A stretch of DNA of 64,000 bases from positions 310,001 through 374,000 of the forward strand of contig JAYQSL010000002.1 in assembly GCA_038146865.1 (NCBI GenBank), read 5' to 3'. The notes beneath the pieces are model-generated. The model was given only the letters and a program-made list of their open reading frames with translations, was not told the DNA's origin and searched no databases. Shown here in pieces: positions 1 to 9,355 of the stretch. The stretch's first letter is position 1; every line of letters begins with the position of its first letter. The position numbers and the translations under genes were made by a program. Origin of the DNA: GCA-2709075 sp038146865. GTDB taxonomy: Bacteria > Pseudomonadota > Alphaproteobacteria > MPNO01 > UBA2964.

Positions 1-388
1 TCGGGAACAATCCGATATAATCTATCCCTATTGCATCCATAAACCGACGAGATAAATGGATATCTCTGTGCACGCCGTCAGCAGGTGTCTCCTCTATTTT
101 CCTAAGTGGATAACGGGTTACCCGCCCCCCGATGGGTTGATAACCACCTCGGCCGCGAGACATGATGCCGGGAGCTGCGGAAACCAACTGATGCAGAACA
201 TCATCTTCGATGTAATCTATGATTTCTTGGATGGACTCGCTTTCATACTGGTGAGCGTCTGAGTCAACAATTGGAAAATCGTGATAATTGCGGGCTTCAG
301 CTTGACGCGTTGCGTTGGTAAGCAATTGCTCTGTATTGAAGCTATCAATGCTCATTTTATGATAGCGATCGCTTGTCGGTAAATCCAT
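1..388 (-). CDS. Amidohydrolase-2 family metal-dependent hydrolase or decarboxylase (N-terminal part, runs off left edge)
   Basis: The minus-strand reading frame opens with ATG at 388 and is still open at base 1, giving 129 N-terminal residues. Residues 42-50 read VDSDAHQYE. The Asp-Ala-His is the first metal-binding element typical of amidohydrolase-2 proteins (ACMSD/gamma-resorcylate decarboxylase relatives), where the hydrophobic-Asp-x-Asp-x-His pattern starts the first barrel strand. A GGGAGAA ribosome binding site lies just upstream of the ATG. The C-terminal metal ligands are outside the window, so hydrolase cannot be told from decarboxylase. It is followed on the same strand by nothing visible and preceded by a TauD gene 80 bp upstream that may be cotranscribed. 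Family assignment is from the N-terminus only. Confidence 0.7.
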   Translation of the reverse strand, partial: MDLPTSDRYHKMSIDSFNTEQLLTNATRQAEARNYHDFPIVDSDAHQYESESIQEIIDYIEDDVLHQLVSAAPGIMSRGRGGYQPIGGRVTRYPLRKIEETPADGVHRDIHLSRRFMDAIGIDYIGLFP

Positions 389-468
389 TTTAATTCTCCC
401 TTCAGTCGAATAATGGGCAGTTTTTAAATAATGGGTAAACTTTCAGATAGTATCCTACTCCCGAAAAG

Positions 469-1554
469 TCACTCAGGATAGAGCGGTGTTGAGAAATTTG
501 TGCCAGGCACTATCACCCCACCAGACGGGCGATCATCCGGTCCTAGATGTCCGTATCGATCGAAATAAGCCCGTGTGAGTGGCCTGCCACCGGGCGTAGA
601 CAACCAAAATCTCAACAAATTTCGTCGCCGTTCCGGCTCCGCATAATCCTCAAATTCTGTTCTAGAATGAACGGTCACATGATTATGTAAAAATTGTATA
701 TCACCCTGTCTAAAATCCATTCCATAGGCGAGCTCATTGGCTAATTTGGTGAACATTTCAATTGCCTCAACCAACTTTTTGGAATGCCTGGGTAATTCCT
801 CGAACCTTTGAGCCGAGCGAATGTAACCGCCCTGCCAACTTACACTCAGATAGCCTTCGGAGAAATTGAAAACAGGTAAAATAAACCACGGATCTTTGCC
901 CTCAGGAATCTCATTCCTTCGATCTCTAAAAATGGGCTTCGTTAATTCCTCAGCCAAATCAGGTGCTCGCTCAAGCATCTCATTATACAAATGAATTGAA
1001 CTTGTAACGAGAGATTCGCCTCCGGTTTTCGCTGGATGCAGACATAAAAGCCCTACAACATCGCAACTATCACAGTGATACGGCAACGTCTCGTGTGTTT
1101 GATAGCCTCGATTGGTCGGGTTTTTGAGTGTTGTCCCACCTAAGTCGGCGACATGTCCAAGAAGGTGACCTTTAGCATTTTGCGATACAGGCTCGCCGAT
1201 ATGTTGTCCTATAATCCAAAAGGCGATCGCTGATTGTAATCTGCTATAATCAGCCACAGGAACTCCTCTTATCAGAGCGAGACCTCTTCCTTCAATAATG
1301 TCCTGTCTTATGTTCATGAGCCTCGGACTTAAGCTCGGCATTTCGTAAAGTTCAGGCCTAATGTCTAAGAGAGAAACATCATTTCCCTCAAGTTTTTTGA
1401 CAGCCGCGTCTAGTTCCGCAATTTCTGAATCGAGCAGCGGATAAACCCAATCTTTGTCTGCTTCTAAATCTCTCGCAGACCAAGCTGCTGGATCGACGAC
1501 CGGAACACCCGGGAAAGCTGATTGTTTGACCTTCATTTTTGATTTTAGTTGCAT
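469..1554 (-). CDS. TauD/TfdA-family Fe(II)/2-oxoglutarate-dependent dioxygenase
   Basis: This 361-residue cytoplasmic protein has the TauD/TfdA double-stranded beta-helix signature: His160-Cys-Asp162 as proximal iron ligands, a distal His near 296 in the segment HNHVTVHSR, and the Arg-rich segment RRRNLLRF that would hold 2-oxoglutarate. Such enzymes hydroxylate a small acid substrate, spending 2-oxoglutarate and O2 and releasing succinate and CO2. It is longer than the other five TauD paralogs in the window (about 280 residues) because of an N-terminal extension of about 80 residues, and it is the most divergent of them. The substrate is unknown. It is divergent from the hydroxyacid oxidase gene at 1780 across a 225-bp gap that may hold both promoters; I see no clear sites there. 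Confidence 0.85.
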   Translation of the reverse strand: MQLKSKMKVKQSAFPGVPVVDPAAWSARDLEADKDWVYPLLDSEIAELDAAVKKLEGNDVSLLDIRPELYEMPSLSPRLMNIRQDIIEGRGLALIRGVPVADYSRLQSAIAFWIIGQHIGEPVSQNAKGHLLGHVADLGGTTLKNPTNRGYQTHETLPYHCDSCDVVGLLCLHPAKTGGESLVTSSIHLYNEMLERAPDLAEELTKPIFRDRRNEIPEGKDPWFILPVFNFSEGYLSVSWQGGYIRSAQRFEELPRHSKKLVEAIEMFTKLANELAYGMDFRQGDIQFLHNHVTVHSRTEFEDYAEPERRRNLLRFWLSTPGGRPLTRAYFDRYGHLGPDDRPSGGVIVPGTNFSTPLYPE

Positions 1555-1779
1555 GTCTAAAAATTTCTCAAACCAATTAAAATCTGTTCCCGCCGCTCGG
1601 AATGGAGAAAATCAAAAAGTCACAAGACAGTGATCACCGTAAACTATAAATTCAAATGCCCTATTTAGTCATGGCTTTTCAAGATTTTTTCATTTTAAGC
1701 CTGAGGCATCTCAGGTGACAAGTGAAGTGACCCGCATTACTATTTTTACTACTTCGAGAGAAACCCTACGGTGAGATAG

Positions 1780-2856
1780 ATGGACTGGGAATTTCAAACA
1801 AATCACGAAATAATCGTGCGAGCTCGGCGAAAGGCCACTGGCCCTGTTTGGGATTATCTTGCTGGTGGCAGTGAGACAGAGACCTCGATGCGGAGAAATC
1901 GCCAAGCCCTGGATTCTTTAGCGTTTATCCCGAGAGTTCTAAGGGATGTCTCCGATATAGATTTATCTACTACAATACTTGGCCATTCGTCCTCGCTGCC
2001 CGTATTTTTGGCGCCTGTTGCTTCTTTACAAATAGTTACACCGGGAGGCTCTCTGTGCTGTGACGATGCAGCAGAGGAACTTGGCTTAATCAACATCCAG
2101 AGTGGACACACCGAACCGAGCCTCGAAGAAATCGGCCTGAATACGCTGCACCCCAAGTTTTATCAGATCTATGTGCGCGGCGGTATTGAGTGGATAAAAG
2201 ACTTACTGGGCAGAGCAAAAGACCACAATTTCAAAGCTCTCGTGGTGACCGTCGATACGTGTGTTTACAGTAATCGAGAGAGACAAAAACTCAATGGATG
2301 GGAACCACCGACACGCAGAAATTCAGTGGGACGGGAATATCTCGCTGGTCTAAGCTGGGATATTTGGGATGAGATGGTAAAAATTTGGGGTGGCCCAATG
2401 ATCATCAAAGGCGTTGGTACAGTTGAGGATGCCTTGATGGCCGTCGAGCATGGAGCCAGCGCGATATATGTATCGAACCACGGCGGCAGACAATTAGATC
2501 ACGATCGAGGAAGCATCGGCGTTCTCCCAGACATTGTCGAAGCGGTAAATGGTAAAGCTGAAGTATACGTTGATGGAGGCTTTATGCGCGGAACGGATAT
2601 TGTTAAAGCGATTGCTTTGGGAGCTCGAGCCGTCGGCATCGGCAAATTGCAAGCATTTGCCCTCGCCGCCGGAGGACAGAAAGGGCTTATGAACTGCCTT
2701 GATATATTGCGCACAGAAATTGAAATTGCCATGGGTCTTTTGGGAGTTAGTTCTCTGGATGAACTTAATCCTTCATACCTTGCAAAAGCTCGACCGGTAG
2801 GGCTTAGTCACGAGATGAGTGCTTTCCCTCACTTACCCGGCGGACAGCTTAAGTAA
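1780..2856 (+). CDS. FMN-dependent alpha-hydroxyacid oxidase/dehydrogenase, copy 1
   Basis: At 358 residues this has the length of the glycolate oxidase/lactate oxidase/mandelate dehydrogenase family, which oxidises 2-hydroxyacids to 2-oxoacids on FMN. Active-site residues are all visible: Tyr26 in the WDYLAGG segment, Tyr in QIYVRG, Asp in TVDTCVYSNRER, Lys in IIKGV, and His234/Arg237 in SNHGGRQLDH. The phosphate-binding stretch VDGGFMRGTDIVKAIALGA is also conserved. No membrane anchor is seen, so it is probably soluble. The start is the ATG just after a TGAGATAG stretch. It is followed 30 bp later by a close paralog, clearly a tandem duplication. Its 2-oxoacid product could feed one of the nearby ThDP enzymes, but substrate specificity cannot be read from sequence. 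Confidence 0.92.
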   Translation: MDWEFQTNHEIIVRARRKATGPVWDYLAGGSETETSMRRNRQALDSLAFIPRVLRDVSDIDLSTTILGHSSSLPVFLAPVASLQIVTPGGSLCCDDAAEELGLINIQSGHTEPSLEEIGLNTLHPKFYQIYVRGGIEWIKDLLGRAKDHNFKALVVTVDTCVYSNRERQKLNGWEPPTRRNSVGREYLAGLSWDIWDEMVKIWGGPMIIKGVGTVEDALMAVEHGASAIYVSNHGGRQLDHDRGSIGVLPDIVEAVNGKAEVYVDGGFMRGTDIVKAIALGARAVGIGKLQAFALAAGGQKGLMNCLDILRTEIEIAMGLLGVSSLDELNPSYLAKARPVGLSHEMSAFPHLPGGQLK

Positions 2857-2886
2857 TTCTCAACCCACTTCTAACGAGGTTTCCTA

Positions 2887-3963
2887 ATGAGCACACACGC
2901 AGAATTTCTTACGATGCACGATATGATCCTCATGGCTCGCCGCAACATGGATCAAGATAATTGGGATTACGTATGTGGTGCAGCCGAGAGTGAGACTTCA
3001 CTTCGACGAAATCGAATGGCATTGGACTCCCTTGCATTTAGGCCTCGTATTTGCAGAGATGTCAGTGAAATTGATCTTTCTACAGATTTTTTCGGCCATA
3101 AGCTCCGTATGCCTGTTCTCATGGCACCGATGGGAAGCCTGCACAGATTTTCCCCGAAAGGATCTATTGACGTTGATGACGCCTCAGAAGAATTTGGCAC
3201 GGTTAACTTTCTATCAACAGTAACCGAGCCTGGCCTGGAAGAAGTAGCAGAAAACAGCCCACACCCAAAAAGTTTTCAAATTTACGTTCGAGGTGACGAT
3301 AATTGGATAAAGGATCTCGCAAAACGGATCGTCAAAGCAAACTATCACTCCGTCACTCTAACCGTAGACTCAGCATTTTACGGGAACAGGGAACGACTTA
3401 ACCCCTCGCAACTGGCATTACGTCGTGTCCCAGCAAGAGATTGGCAAAAAAAGATCACCTGGGATACCGTCAAAATGGTTCAAGATGCGATTGGTGATCG
3501 GCCTTTTATCGTAAAAGGAATAATGACCGCAGAGGATGCCGCCTTGGCTGTAGAGCACGGCGTGGACGCGATTTATATATCAAATCACGGGGGCCGGCAG
3601 CTTGATCATGTGCTCGGAAACATTCAAACACTACCCGAAATTGTTGCTGCTGTAGATGGCAAGGCCAAGGTCATTATTGACGGAGGCTTTACGAGAGGTA
3701 CAGACATCGTGAAAGCCCTAGCTATGGGTGCAAATTATGTCGCTATAGGCCGTCTCCAAGCGTGGGCATTAGGAGCAGGCGCATCAGCAGGTCTGGTGAA
3801 GTGCCTTGAACTTTTAGAGCAAGAAATCACCACTACCATGGGGCTTCTTGGTGTTACCTCTCTAAATCAGCTTTCGCCCGAATATATTACGGAGACGATG
3901 CCGGTGCGTTTACCTCATGAACATTCCGCTTTTCCCCATTTGGGCCCTAACCCGATCGCGTAG
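2887..3963 (+). CDS. FMN-dependent alpha-hydroxyacid oxidase/dehydrogenase, copy 2
   Basis: The second member of a tandem pair has the same length (358 residues) and colinear motifs as the gene before it: WDY near residue 26, QIYVRGD, TVDSAFYGNRER, the Lys of IVKGI, and catalytic His234/Arg237 in ISNHGGRQLDH. AGGT precedes the ATG at about 8 bp. The main difference from copy 1 is in the loop around residues 175-190, where copy 1 has a longer PP-containing segment. In this family that loop helps form the active-site lid and substrate pocket, so the copies probably accept different 2-hydroxyacids (inference). It ends 44 bp before the convergent alpha/beta hydrolase gene, with no obvious terminator between. 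Confidence 0.92.
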   Translation: MSTHAEFLTMHDMILMARRNMDQDNWDYVCGAAESETSLRRNRMALDSLAFRPRICRDVSEIDLSTDFFGHKLRMPVLMAPMGSLHRFSPKGSIDVDDASEEFGTVNFLSTVTEPGLEEVAENSPHPKSFQIYVRGDDNWIKDLAKRIVKANYHSVTLTVDSAFYGNRERLNPSQLALRRVPARDWQKKITWDTVKMVQDAIGDRPFIVKGIMTAEDAALAVEHGVDAIYISNHGGRQLDHVLGNIQTLPEIVAAVDGKAKVIIDGGFTRGTDIVKALAMGANYVAIGRLQAWALGAGASAGLVKCLELLEQEITTTMGLLGVTSLNQLSPEYITETMPVRLPHEHSAFPHLGPNPIA

Positions 3964-4007
3964 AATTACAAATTGGGCAAGTTGCAGAGGTCGTATGGAG
4001 GCTTAAT

Positions 4008-4904
4008 TTAGTCTTTTTTCAAAAATTGTGAGATTTTCGGTAATAGCCCATCAGCCAAAGGCAATAATGGTTTATTATAAGTCCCATAATTTTGACGAGG
4101 ATCCTTGCTCGCGTGCTTTAGCACGTGGTTCATGTTAGGGATCCAAAACAATTCCGCATCAGTTTTTGCTGCGGCCAGCCTCTCTGCATTTTCTCCAGAG
4201 ACCTGTAAGTCCTGGGTGCCATGAATAACTAAGGTTGGTATTTCAATCTTTGAGAGCTCCAGAGCTGGATCGTATTTAAACCAGGATATTAGGTAGGGCT
4301 GCACTGATGGTCGAAATTGCTCCATCAAATCCTGTTCAATATTTTCAATTTTTTTCCCGTTTTCGAGAGATGAAATTATCTCAAAAGTTTTTTTTAAATC
4401 ATCTGCGGTTAGGTTTATTTGGTCGCCTCCTAACTGCCTCCGCAGAAGCTCTGCAGGTTTCAGACCAATACCAGCGAGCAGAACCAAAGCATCAAATTTC
4501 ATTTTCTGGGCTGCAAGTGTCACTACGAGGACTCCCTCACTGTGCCCTATTAAATAAATTTTATTTGGATTTACCTCATTCTTCAGGTATCGAGCCCAAC
4601 CACAACAATCTTCGACAAAGGTCTCGAAGGTTATTTGAGCCTCGTCTTCCAGAGCTGATTTACTCTCCGCTATTCCACGTTTATCAGTGCGTAAGACATA
4701 AAAGCCCTCCTCGCCTAAGGCATGTGCTAACATCTTGATGCTATTGTTGTGCAGACTAGGTCCGTTACCGTCCCTGTCAGTTGGCCCTGTTCCCGACCAA
4801 ATCAAGATCGCGTCACCCCGGGCATTATTACCCGGTATAACCAGAGAACCATGCAGAGCACCGAGCCTATCCGTCAGACAGACCGGCTTATCAATCATAA
4901 GCAT
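4008..4904 (-). CDS. Alpha/beta hydrolase (serine hydrolase)
   Basis: This 298-residue alpha/beta-hydrolase fold protein carries a nucleophile elbow G-H-S-E-G with Ser122, an acid in HGTQDLQV and a catalytic His in NMNHVLK, in the expected order. The oxyanion region follows the first strands (IWSGTGPTDRDGNG). Family members hydrolyse esters, amides or C-C bonds; the long insertion between about residues 140 and 200 is typical of the lid. I start at the ATG at 4904 rather than an in-frame TTG at 4907. It begins only 6 bp after the Mo-hydroxylase gene upstream, so the two are almost certainly cotranscribed. That would fit hydrolysis of a product of the hydroxylated compound, but the reaction is not known. 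Confidence 0.85.
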   Translation of the reverse strand: MLMIDKPVCLTDRLGALHGSLVIPGNNARGDAILIWSGTGPTDRDGNGPSLHNNSIKMLAHALGEEGFYVLRTDKRGIAESKSALEDEAQITFETFVEDCCGWARYLKNEVNPNKIYLIGHSEGVLVVTLAAQKMKFDALVLLAGIGLKPAELLRRQLGGDQINLTADDLKKTFEIISSLENGKKIENIEQDLMEQFRPSVQPYLISWFKYDPALELSKIEIPTLVIHGTQDLQVSGENAERLAAAKTDAELFWIPNMNHVLKHASKDPRQNYGTYNKPLLPLADGLLPKISQFLKKD

Positions 4905-4910
4905 CAAAAT

Positions 4911-7247
4911 TTAGGCTGCTTGTGATTTTGCCTTCTGAATTGCGTCCCATATCCTTGCCGGTGTTGCTGGCATGTCTATGTGATTAATGCCAAATACTGA
5001 CAAAGCGTCTACCACCGCATTCATAACAGCCGGCACCGCACCGACAGTGCCTGCTTCACCTGCTCCTTTAACACCCAAAGGATTTGTAGCAGTTGGACAC
5101 GGGTTTGATTGAACATCAATATAAGAGAGGTTATCAGCGCGCGGCATCGCGTAATCCATAAAAGAACCGGAAATTAGCTGTCCACTGGCCGGATCGAACA
5201 CAATCTCTTCCAGAAGAGCTTGCCCGACACCGTGGACAACACCACCCTGAATTTGACCTTTTAAGGTGAGCGGGTTCAACACGGTACCAACATCATCCAC
5301 TACGTTGTAACTCACAATGTCGACCACCCCTGTATCTTCATCTATCTCTACCTCGCAAATGTGACAGCCATTCGGAAAGTTTTCAGCTTTCGCCTCGAAC
5401 ACGTAAACTGCGTCCAGTCCGGGCTCGATATCAGCCGGAAGTGCTCCTGGTTTGTAGGATGCTTTCGCTACATCTATCAAACTAACTTTCTTATCAGTGC
5501 CGACTACCGAAAATGCTCCGTCATCAAACTCAATGTCCGCTTCGGCCGCTTCCAGCTGATGTGCAGCTATTTTGGTCGCTTTCTCAATGATTTTTTCTGC
5601 ACATTTAAGCACAGCGCTTCCACCGATCGTTGCAGACCTCGACCCGCCAGTGCCACCACCAAAGGCCAAGAGGTTTGTGTCTCCTTCAGCAAATGTAATG
5701 AGTTCGGGATCAAGCCCCAGAGTTTCGTTCATTATTTGCTTGAAGATAGTCTCATGTCCTTGACCCTGTTGACTGGTACCCGCATTGAGGCGAACAGTAC
5801 CAGAGGTATCGAAACTAATCTGGACCTGCTCAAGGCTTGGACCTGCGGCTCGTTCAATCGAATTAGAAACTCCTAAACCTCTCAATTTTCCGCGGGTTTC
5901 CGAGTCTTTTTTTCGGCCTTCAAAACCCTCGTAATCCGCCATTACGAGAGCTTTTTCGAGATTATCTCCAAAATTTCCGCTGTCATATGTGAATACCAAT
6001 GCCGTTTTATATGGAATGGCGTCGGCTGGTATCTGGTTGCGCCTTCTTAGCTCTGCAGGATCAATCTTTAGTTTGTCTGCAGCTAGATCTATCAGACGTT
6101 CAATAACATACGACGCCTCAGGCCTCCCATTACCCCTAAATGGACAAATTGGATTTGTATTTGTGTAAACTCCTGACACATCGCAATGCATGGCAGGAAT
6201 ATGGTAAGTTCCAGCCATTGTACCCAAATTAGCAACCGGAGGCAGGGTTCCCTTTGACGCAAGATAAGCGCCCACATTCGTCCAACTTTGAGCGCGAACA
6301 GCTAAAAACTTAAAATTTTCATCAAGGGCGATTTCACCCTCCCAATGCACATCTCGCCCATGATGGTCACTCATAAAGCCTTCAGAGCGTTCACAGACCC
6401 ACTTAACGGGCCTGCCAACACGCTTGGACGCCCATAATACGAGAACTACTTCTTGGTATGTTCCTCCCCGTAGGCCGAAACTCCCTCCCATGTCTCCGCA
6501 AACCACCCGCATTTTGCTCTCCGGAATTCGGAAAATTTTATTGCACAATTCTTCGCGAACCTGCCACGGATAATGCACTGCCGTGTAAAGGGTCCAGAAA
6601 TCACGAGCGGAGTCATAATCTCCAATTGCCCCTCTGGGTTCCATGGTAGCGTGAGCGCTGCGATTAACGGGAAGACGACCTTTTACAATGTGAGCTGCAC
6701 TAGCCATCGCAGCATCAGTAGCTTGCTTATCACCCACGAGATGCACAAAACAGATATTGTCCTGGCTTTCTTCCCAAACTTTTGGCGCCCCAGGTTTAGC
6801 CGCTTCATATGGATTAGATACAGAGGGCAAAGGTTCGTAATCTACTTCAATTAGCTCCGCGGCGTCTTTAGCTTGCTCGATGGTCTCTGCGATAACTAGC
6901 GCAACATAGTCCCCCACCATTTTCACTTCATCAAGAACGAGAACTCGCCTCACTGGCTCATACATGGGTTGCCCGTCCCGACGCTTCCGCTTGGGCGTGC
7001 ACTCTAGTTCGCCGAACCCATCTTCAACGTAATCCTGCCCCGTGAGCACATCGATAACACCCGAAGCAGACTTAGCTGCGGAAATATCAATTGAACGAAT
7101 CCGAGCGTGCGCAAATGGAGACCGTAAAATGTAGCCACGAGCCTGCCGGGGTAAGCTGTTGTCATCCATATATTTGCCACCACCCGTCAATAATCGAGGG
7201 TCTTCATAGCGAGGAACCGGCTGACCAATACCGAATTTTTGAACCAT
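4911..7247 (-). CDS. Xanthine dehydrogenase/CoxL-family molybdopterin-binding large subunit, copy 1
   Basis: With the ATG at 7247, which has GGAGG about 10 bp upstream, the protein is 778 residues, the same length as its paralog at 54703. An in-frame ATG at 7268 would add seven residues that lie over the ribosome site. The N-terminus GIGQPVPRYEDPRLLTG is diagnostic of the CoxL-like large subunit of Mo hydroxylases. The active-site loop reads CPFRGNGRPEA, resembling the AYRGAGR of form II enzymes and not the CSFR loop of true CO dehydrogenase. The C-terminal catalytic Glu lies in GAGEAGT. These enzymes hydroxylate aldehydes or N-heteroaromatics with water. The FAD and 2Fe-2S partner subunits normally encoded beside it are not in this window. 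Confidence 0.9.
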   Translation of the reverse strand: MVQKFGIGQPVPRYEDPRLLTGGGKYMDDNSLPRQARGYILRSPFAHARIRSIDISAAKSASGVIDVLTGQDYVEDGFGELECTPKRKRRDGQPMYEPVRRVLVLDEVKMVGDYVALVIAETIEQAKDAAELIEVDYEPLPSVSNPYEAAKPGAPKVWEESQDNICFVHLVGDKQATDAAMASAAHIVKGRLPVNRSAHATMEPRGAIGDYDSARDFWTLYTAVHYPWQVREELCNKIFRIPESKMRVVCGDMGGSFGLRGGTYQEVVLVLWASKRVGRPVKWVCERSEGFMSDHHGRDVHWEGEIALDENFKFLAVRAQSWTNVGAYLASKGTLPPVANLGTMAGTYHIPAMHCDVSGVYTNTNPICPFRGNGRPEASYVIERLIDLAADKLKIDPAELRRRNQIPADAIPYKTALVFTYDSGNFGDNLEKALVMADYEGFEGRKKDSETRGKLRGLGVSNSIERAAGPSLEQVQISFDTSGTVRLNAGTSQQGQGHETIFKQIMNETLGLDPELITFAEGDTNLLAFGGGTGGSRSATIGGSAVLKCAEKIIEKATKIAAHQLEAAEADIEFDDGAFSVVGTDKKVSLIDVAKASYKPGALPADIEPGLDAVYVFEAKAENFPNGCHICEVEIDEDTGVVDIVSYNVVDDVGTVLNPLTLKGQIQGGVVHGVGQALLEEIVFDPASGQLISGSFMDYAMPRADNLSYIDVQSNPCPTATNPLGVKGAGEAGTVGAVPAVMNAVVDALSVFGINHIDMPATPARIWDAIQKAKSQAA

Positions 7248-7406
7248 TTTAGAGTAGCCTCCGTGCATAAAACTTATTTGCCTTTATATAAGCCTTAGCG
7301 GATGATTTGTACAAAGGCGTAAAAAAACCCTATACAAGTTGGATGTTTGAAAGTTTGCTTGCTAGAATCAAAAGCAGAAAGTCCGCCATAAATTACGGGG
7401 AAGTAA

Positions 7407-9182
7407 ATGTCCGAAGAAAAATTCATTCGAAAAGCTAACACGCGCTACCAATCAGATATTATCGTTGATCTGATCAAAGCCTATGATTTTCCAGCTATCC
7501 CTCTTAATCCCGGCGCCAGTTATCGAGGACTTCATGACAGCCTTGTAAATTATGGGGAGGATGACCCACCCATGATCCTCTGTAATCATGAAAAATTGGC
7601 TGTTCAAATTGCCCATGGCTATGCCAAAGCTACAGGAAAACCAATGCCGGCAATCGTGCATAATGTGGTCGGATTATTGCATGCTCCCTTAGCCGTCTAT
7701 TACGCATACATTGACAGATGTCCAGTGTTTCTAATGGGTGCTACCGGCCCTATGGACGAGAAACTGAGACGTCCCTTCATTGACTGGATCCACACGGCAT
7801 TTGCTCAGGGATCCGCAATCCGCGACTATACGAAATGGGACTACCAACCGGGCACGATACATGGAGTCCCAGATAGCTTTGCTAGGGCATACTCTATCAT
7901 GATGACTGAACCTCAGGGTCCTGTTTACATGGTTTACGATGCCGGGTTACAGGAAGCAGAATTAGAAGATAAGATCGACATCCCACCCCCTGGGGCCGTC
8001 AAAGTGCCCCCCAGATTAGCTGCAGATCCGAAATTGATTGACGATGCCGCTAACATGCTTCTCGCTGCAGATTATCCTATTTTATTGACCGAATATGCGG
8101 CGAGAGCCCCGATAGGTTTCGATGATACCGTTGAGTTGGCAGAAACCCTTGGGTGCGGCGTTTTTGATATAAATAAAAGATTGGGCTTTCCAAACAAACA
8201 CCCATTAAGCGTCTCAATGCACGCCGATGCCTTTAAAGGCGCAGACCTGGTCTGCGCGTTGGATGTCGTCGACTGGACAAGAGGATCGCACAAACCCAAC
8301 TGGGAAACCCGCCAGGTAGAAGCGATAACGACATCGGATTGCAAATGGATCGACATTGGTTTTGCTGACATCGAAATTAGCAAATGGGCGACTGACTACA
8401 ACAAGCATCATAATTGGGATATGCGTATCCTTTCAGACACTGCGAATGCAATTCCTGCGCTAACGCAAGCTTGCAAAGAGAAAATTACAGAAGATCAAGA
8501 ATTACAGAAAAAAATCGCACAGCGAACTGAATTGATAAGGAGCAAGCATAATTCACAGTGGTCAAAATGGCAGGATGATGTAAAGAAATTTTGGGATCAC
8601 GATCCCATGCATGAATCCAGGATGGCAGCTGAAATCTGGGAAGTAATCAAGGATGAGGACTGGGTGCTGTCCGCTGGAACACTTAAAGACTGGGTAAGAA
8701 AGATATGGGATTTTGATAAGCCCTATCGGCATCCCGGCAGAGAACTTGGAACCGCTACTCAATTTGGTATGTCATTAGGGGTGGCGCTGGCTTACAAAGA
8801 CACCGACAAAGTTGTCGTAAACTTGCAACCTGATGGTGACCTTATGTTCGATCTTGGTGGCCTTTGGATTGCCGCAAAATATGAAATACCAATGCTCTGC
8901 CTAATGTACAATAATCGAGCGTATTATAACGACTGGGCTCACCAAATCTCGGTCGCAAATAAGCGGGGCACAGATCCAGACCGAGCCTACATAGGGATGG
9001 ATCTCGAGGGGCCAGCTCCAGATTTTGCGCATATTGCTCGGGGCATGGATTGGTGGGCAGAGGGCCCGATTATGAACCCAGCTGATATTCAACCTGCCGT
9101 TAGGGAGGCCTTAAAAGTCGTAAAATCTGGAAAGCCCGCATTGGTCGATATCATTACTTGGCGTCGTGGCGAGGCCGCTTAA
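7407..9182 (+). CDS. ThDP-dependent enzyme (2-oxoacid decarboxylase/carboligase type), paralog A1
   Basis: This 591-residue protein has the three-domain layout of acetolactate synthase and benzoylformate decarboxylase: an N-terminal PYR domain with catalytic Glu62 in HEKLAVQIAHGYAKATGKP, a central TH3 domain, and a C-terminal PP domain. The Mg/ThDP motif reads P475-D-G477 followed by N502-N503; the usual first Gly of GDG is Pro. The substrate-side signature NPGASYRGLHDSLVNYG (residues 34-50) is shared with four other paralogs here. GGGGAAG precedes the ATG. It likely decarboxylates or ligates a 2-oxoacid, but the exact product is unknown. It is followed by a close tandem paralog 173 bp downstream and is divergent from the Mo-hydroxylase gene. 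Confidence 0.9.
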   Translation: MSEEKFIRKANTRYQSDIIVDLIKAYDFPAIPLNPGASYRGLHDSLVNYGEDDPPMILCNHEKLAVQIAHGYAKATGKPMPAIVHNVVGLLHAPLAVYYAYIDRCPVFLMGATGPMDEKLRRPFIDWIHTAFAQGSAIRDYTKWDYQPGTIHGVPDSFARAYSIMMTEPQGPVYMVYDAGLQEAELEDKIDIPPPGAVKVPPRLAADPKLIDDAANMLLAADYPILLTEYAARAPIGFDDTVELAETLGCGVFDINKRLGFPNKHPLSVSMHADAFKGADLVCALDVVDWTRGSHKPNWETRQVEAITTSDCKWIDIGFADIEISKWATDYNKHHNWDMRILSDTANAIPALTQACKEKITEDQELQKKIAQRTELIRSKHNSQWSKWQDDVKKFWDHDPMHESRMAAEIWEVIKDEDWVLSAGTLKDWVRKIWDFDKPYRHPGRELGTATQFGMSLGVALAYKDTDKVVVNLQPDGDLMFDLGGLWIAAKYEIPMLCLMYNNRAYYNDWAHQISVANKRGTDPDRAYIGMDLEGPAPDFAHIARGMDWWAEGPIMNPADIQPAVREALKVVKSGKPALVDIITWRRGEAA

Positions 9183-9355
9183 TAGATGCTTAGTATTAAA
9201 ATTTTGTGCAAAGTCAGTTTGAATAAAAAAGAAATTTTGTTGGGTTAGGAGAAGCAATTTACCTAATTGCGGAGGGTCAACTGGTATCTGACCCTTTGCT
9301 CTCAGACGAGTGCCTGCTAAATTGGAGCATTCAAAACAAACAGTCAGGAATAATT
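9183..9355 (+). promoter_or_regulatory. Intergenic region with two consecutive small inverted repeats
   Basis: Between the tandem ThDP genes, GCAATT-TACCT-AATTGC (9254-9270) is followed at once by AGGGTCA-nine bases-TGACCCT (9273-9295). Neither is followed by a run of T, so a classic terminator is unlikely. They could be an attenuating or processing hairpin, or operator sites, that sets different expression of the two paralogs. This is sequence-level observation only. Confidence 0.3.

Noticed and set aside
5361..5876. 171-residue plus-strand open frame
   Set aside because: Antisense to the Mo-hydroxylase gene; composition is that of a shadow frame.
4911..7247. True aerobic CO dehydrogenase large subunit
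   Set aside because: The active-site loop lacks the CSFR sequence of CO dehydrogenase, and coxM/coxS are missing.
9296..9355. TTG-started N-terminal extension of ThDP paralog A2
   Set aside because: Paralog alignment and the CAGGA site support the ATG at 9356.
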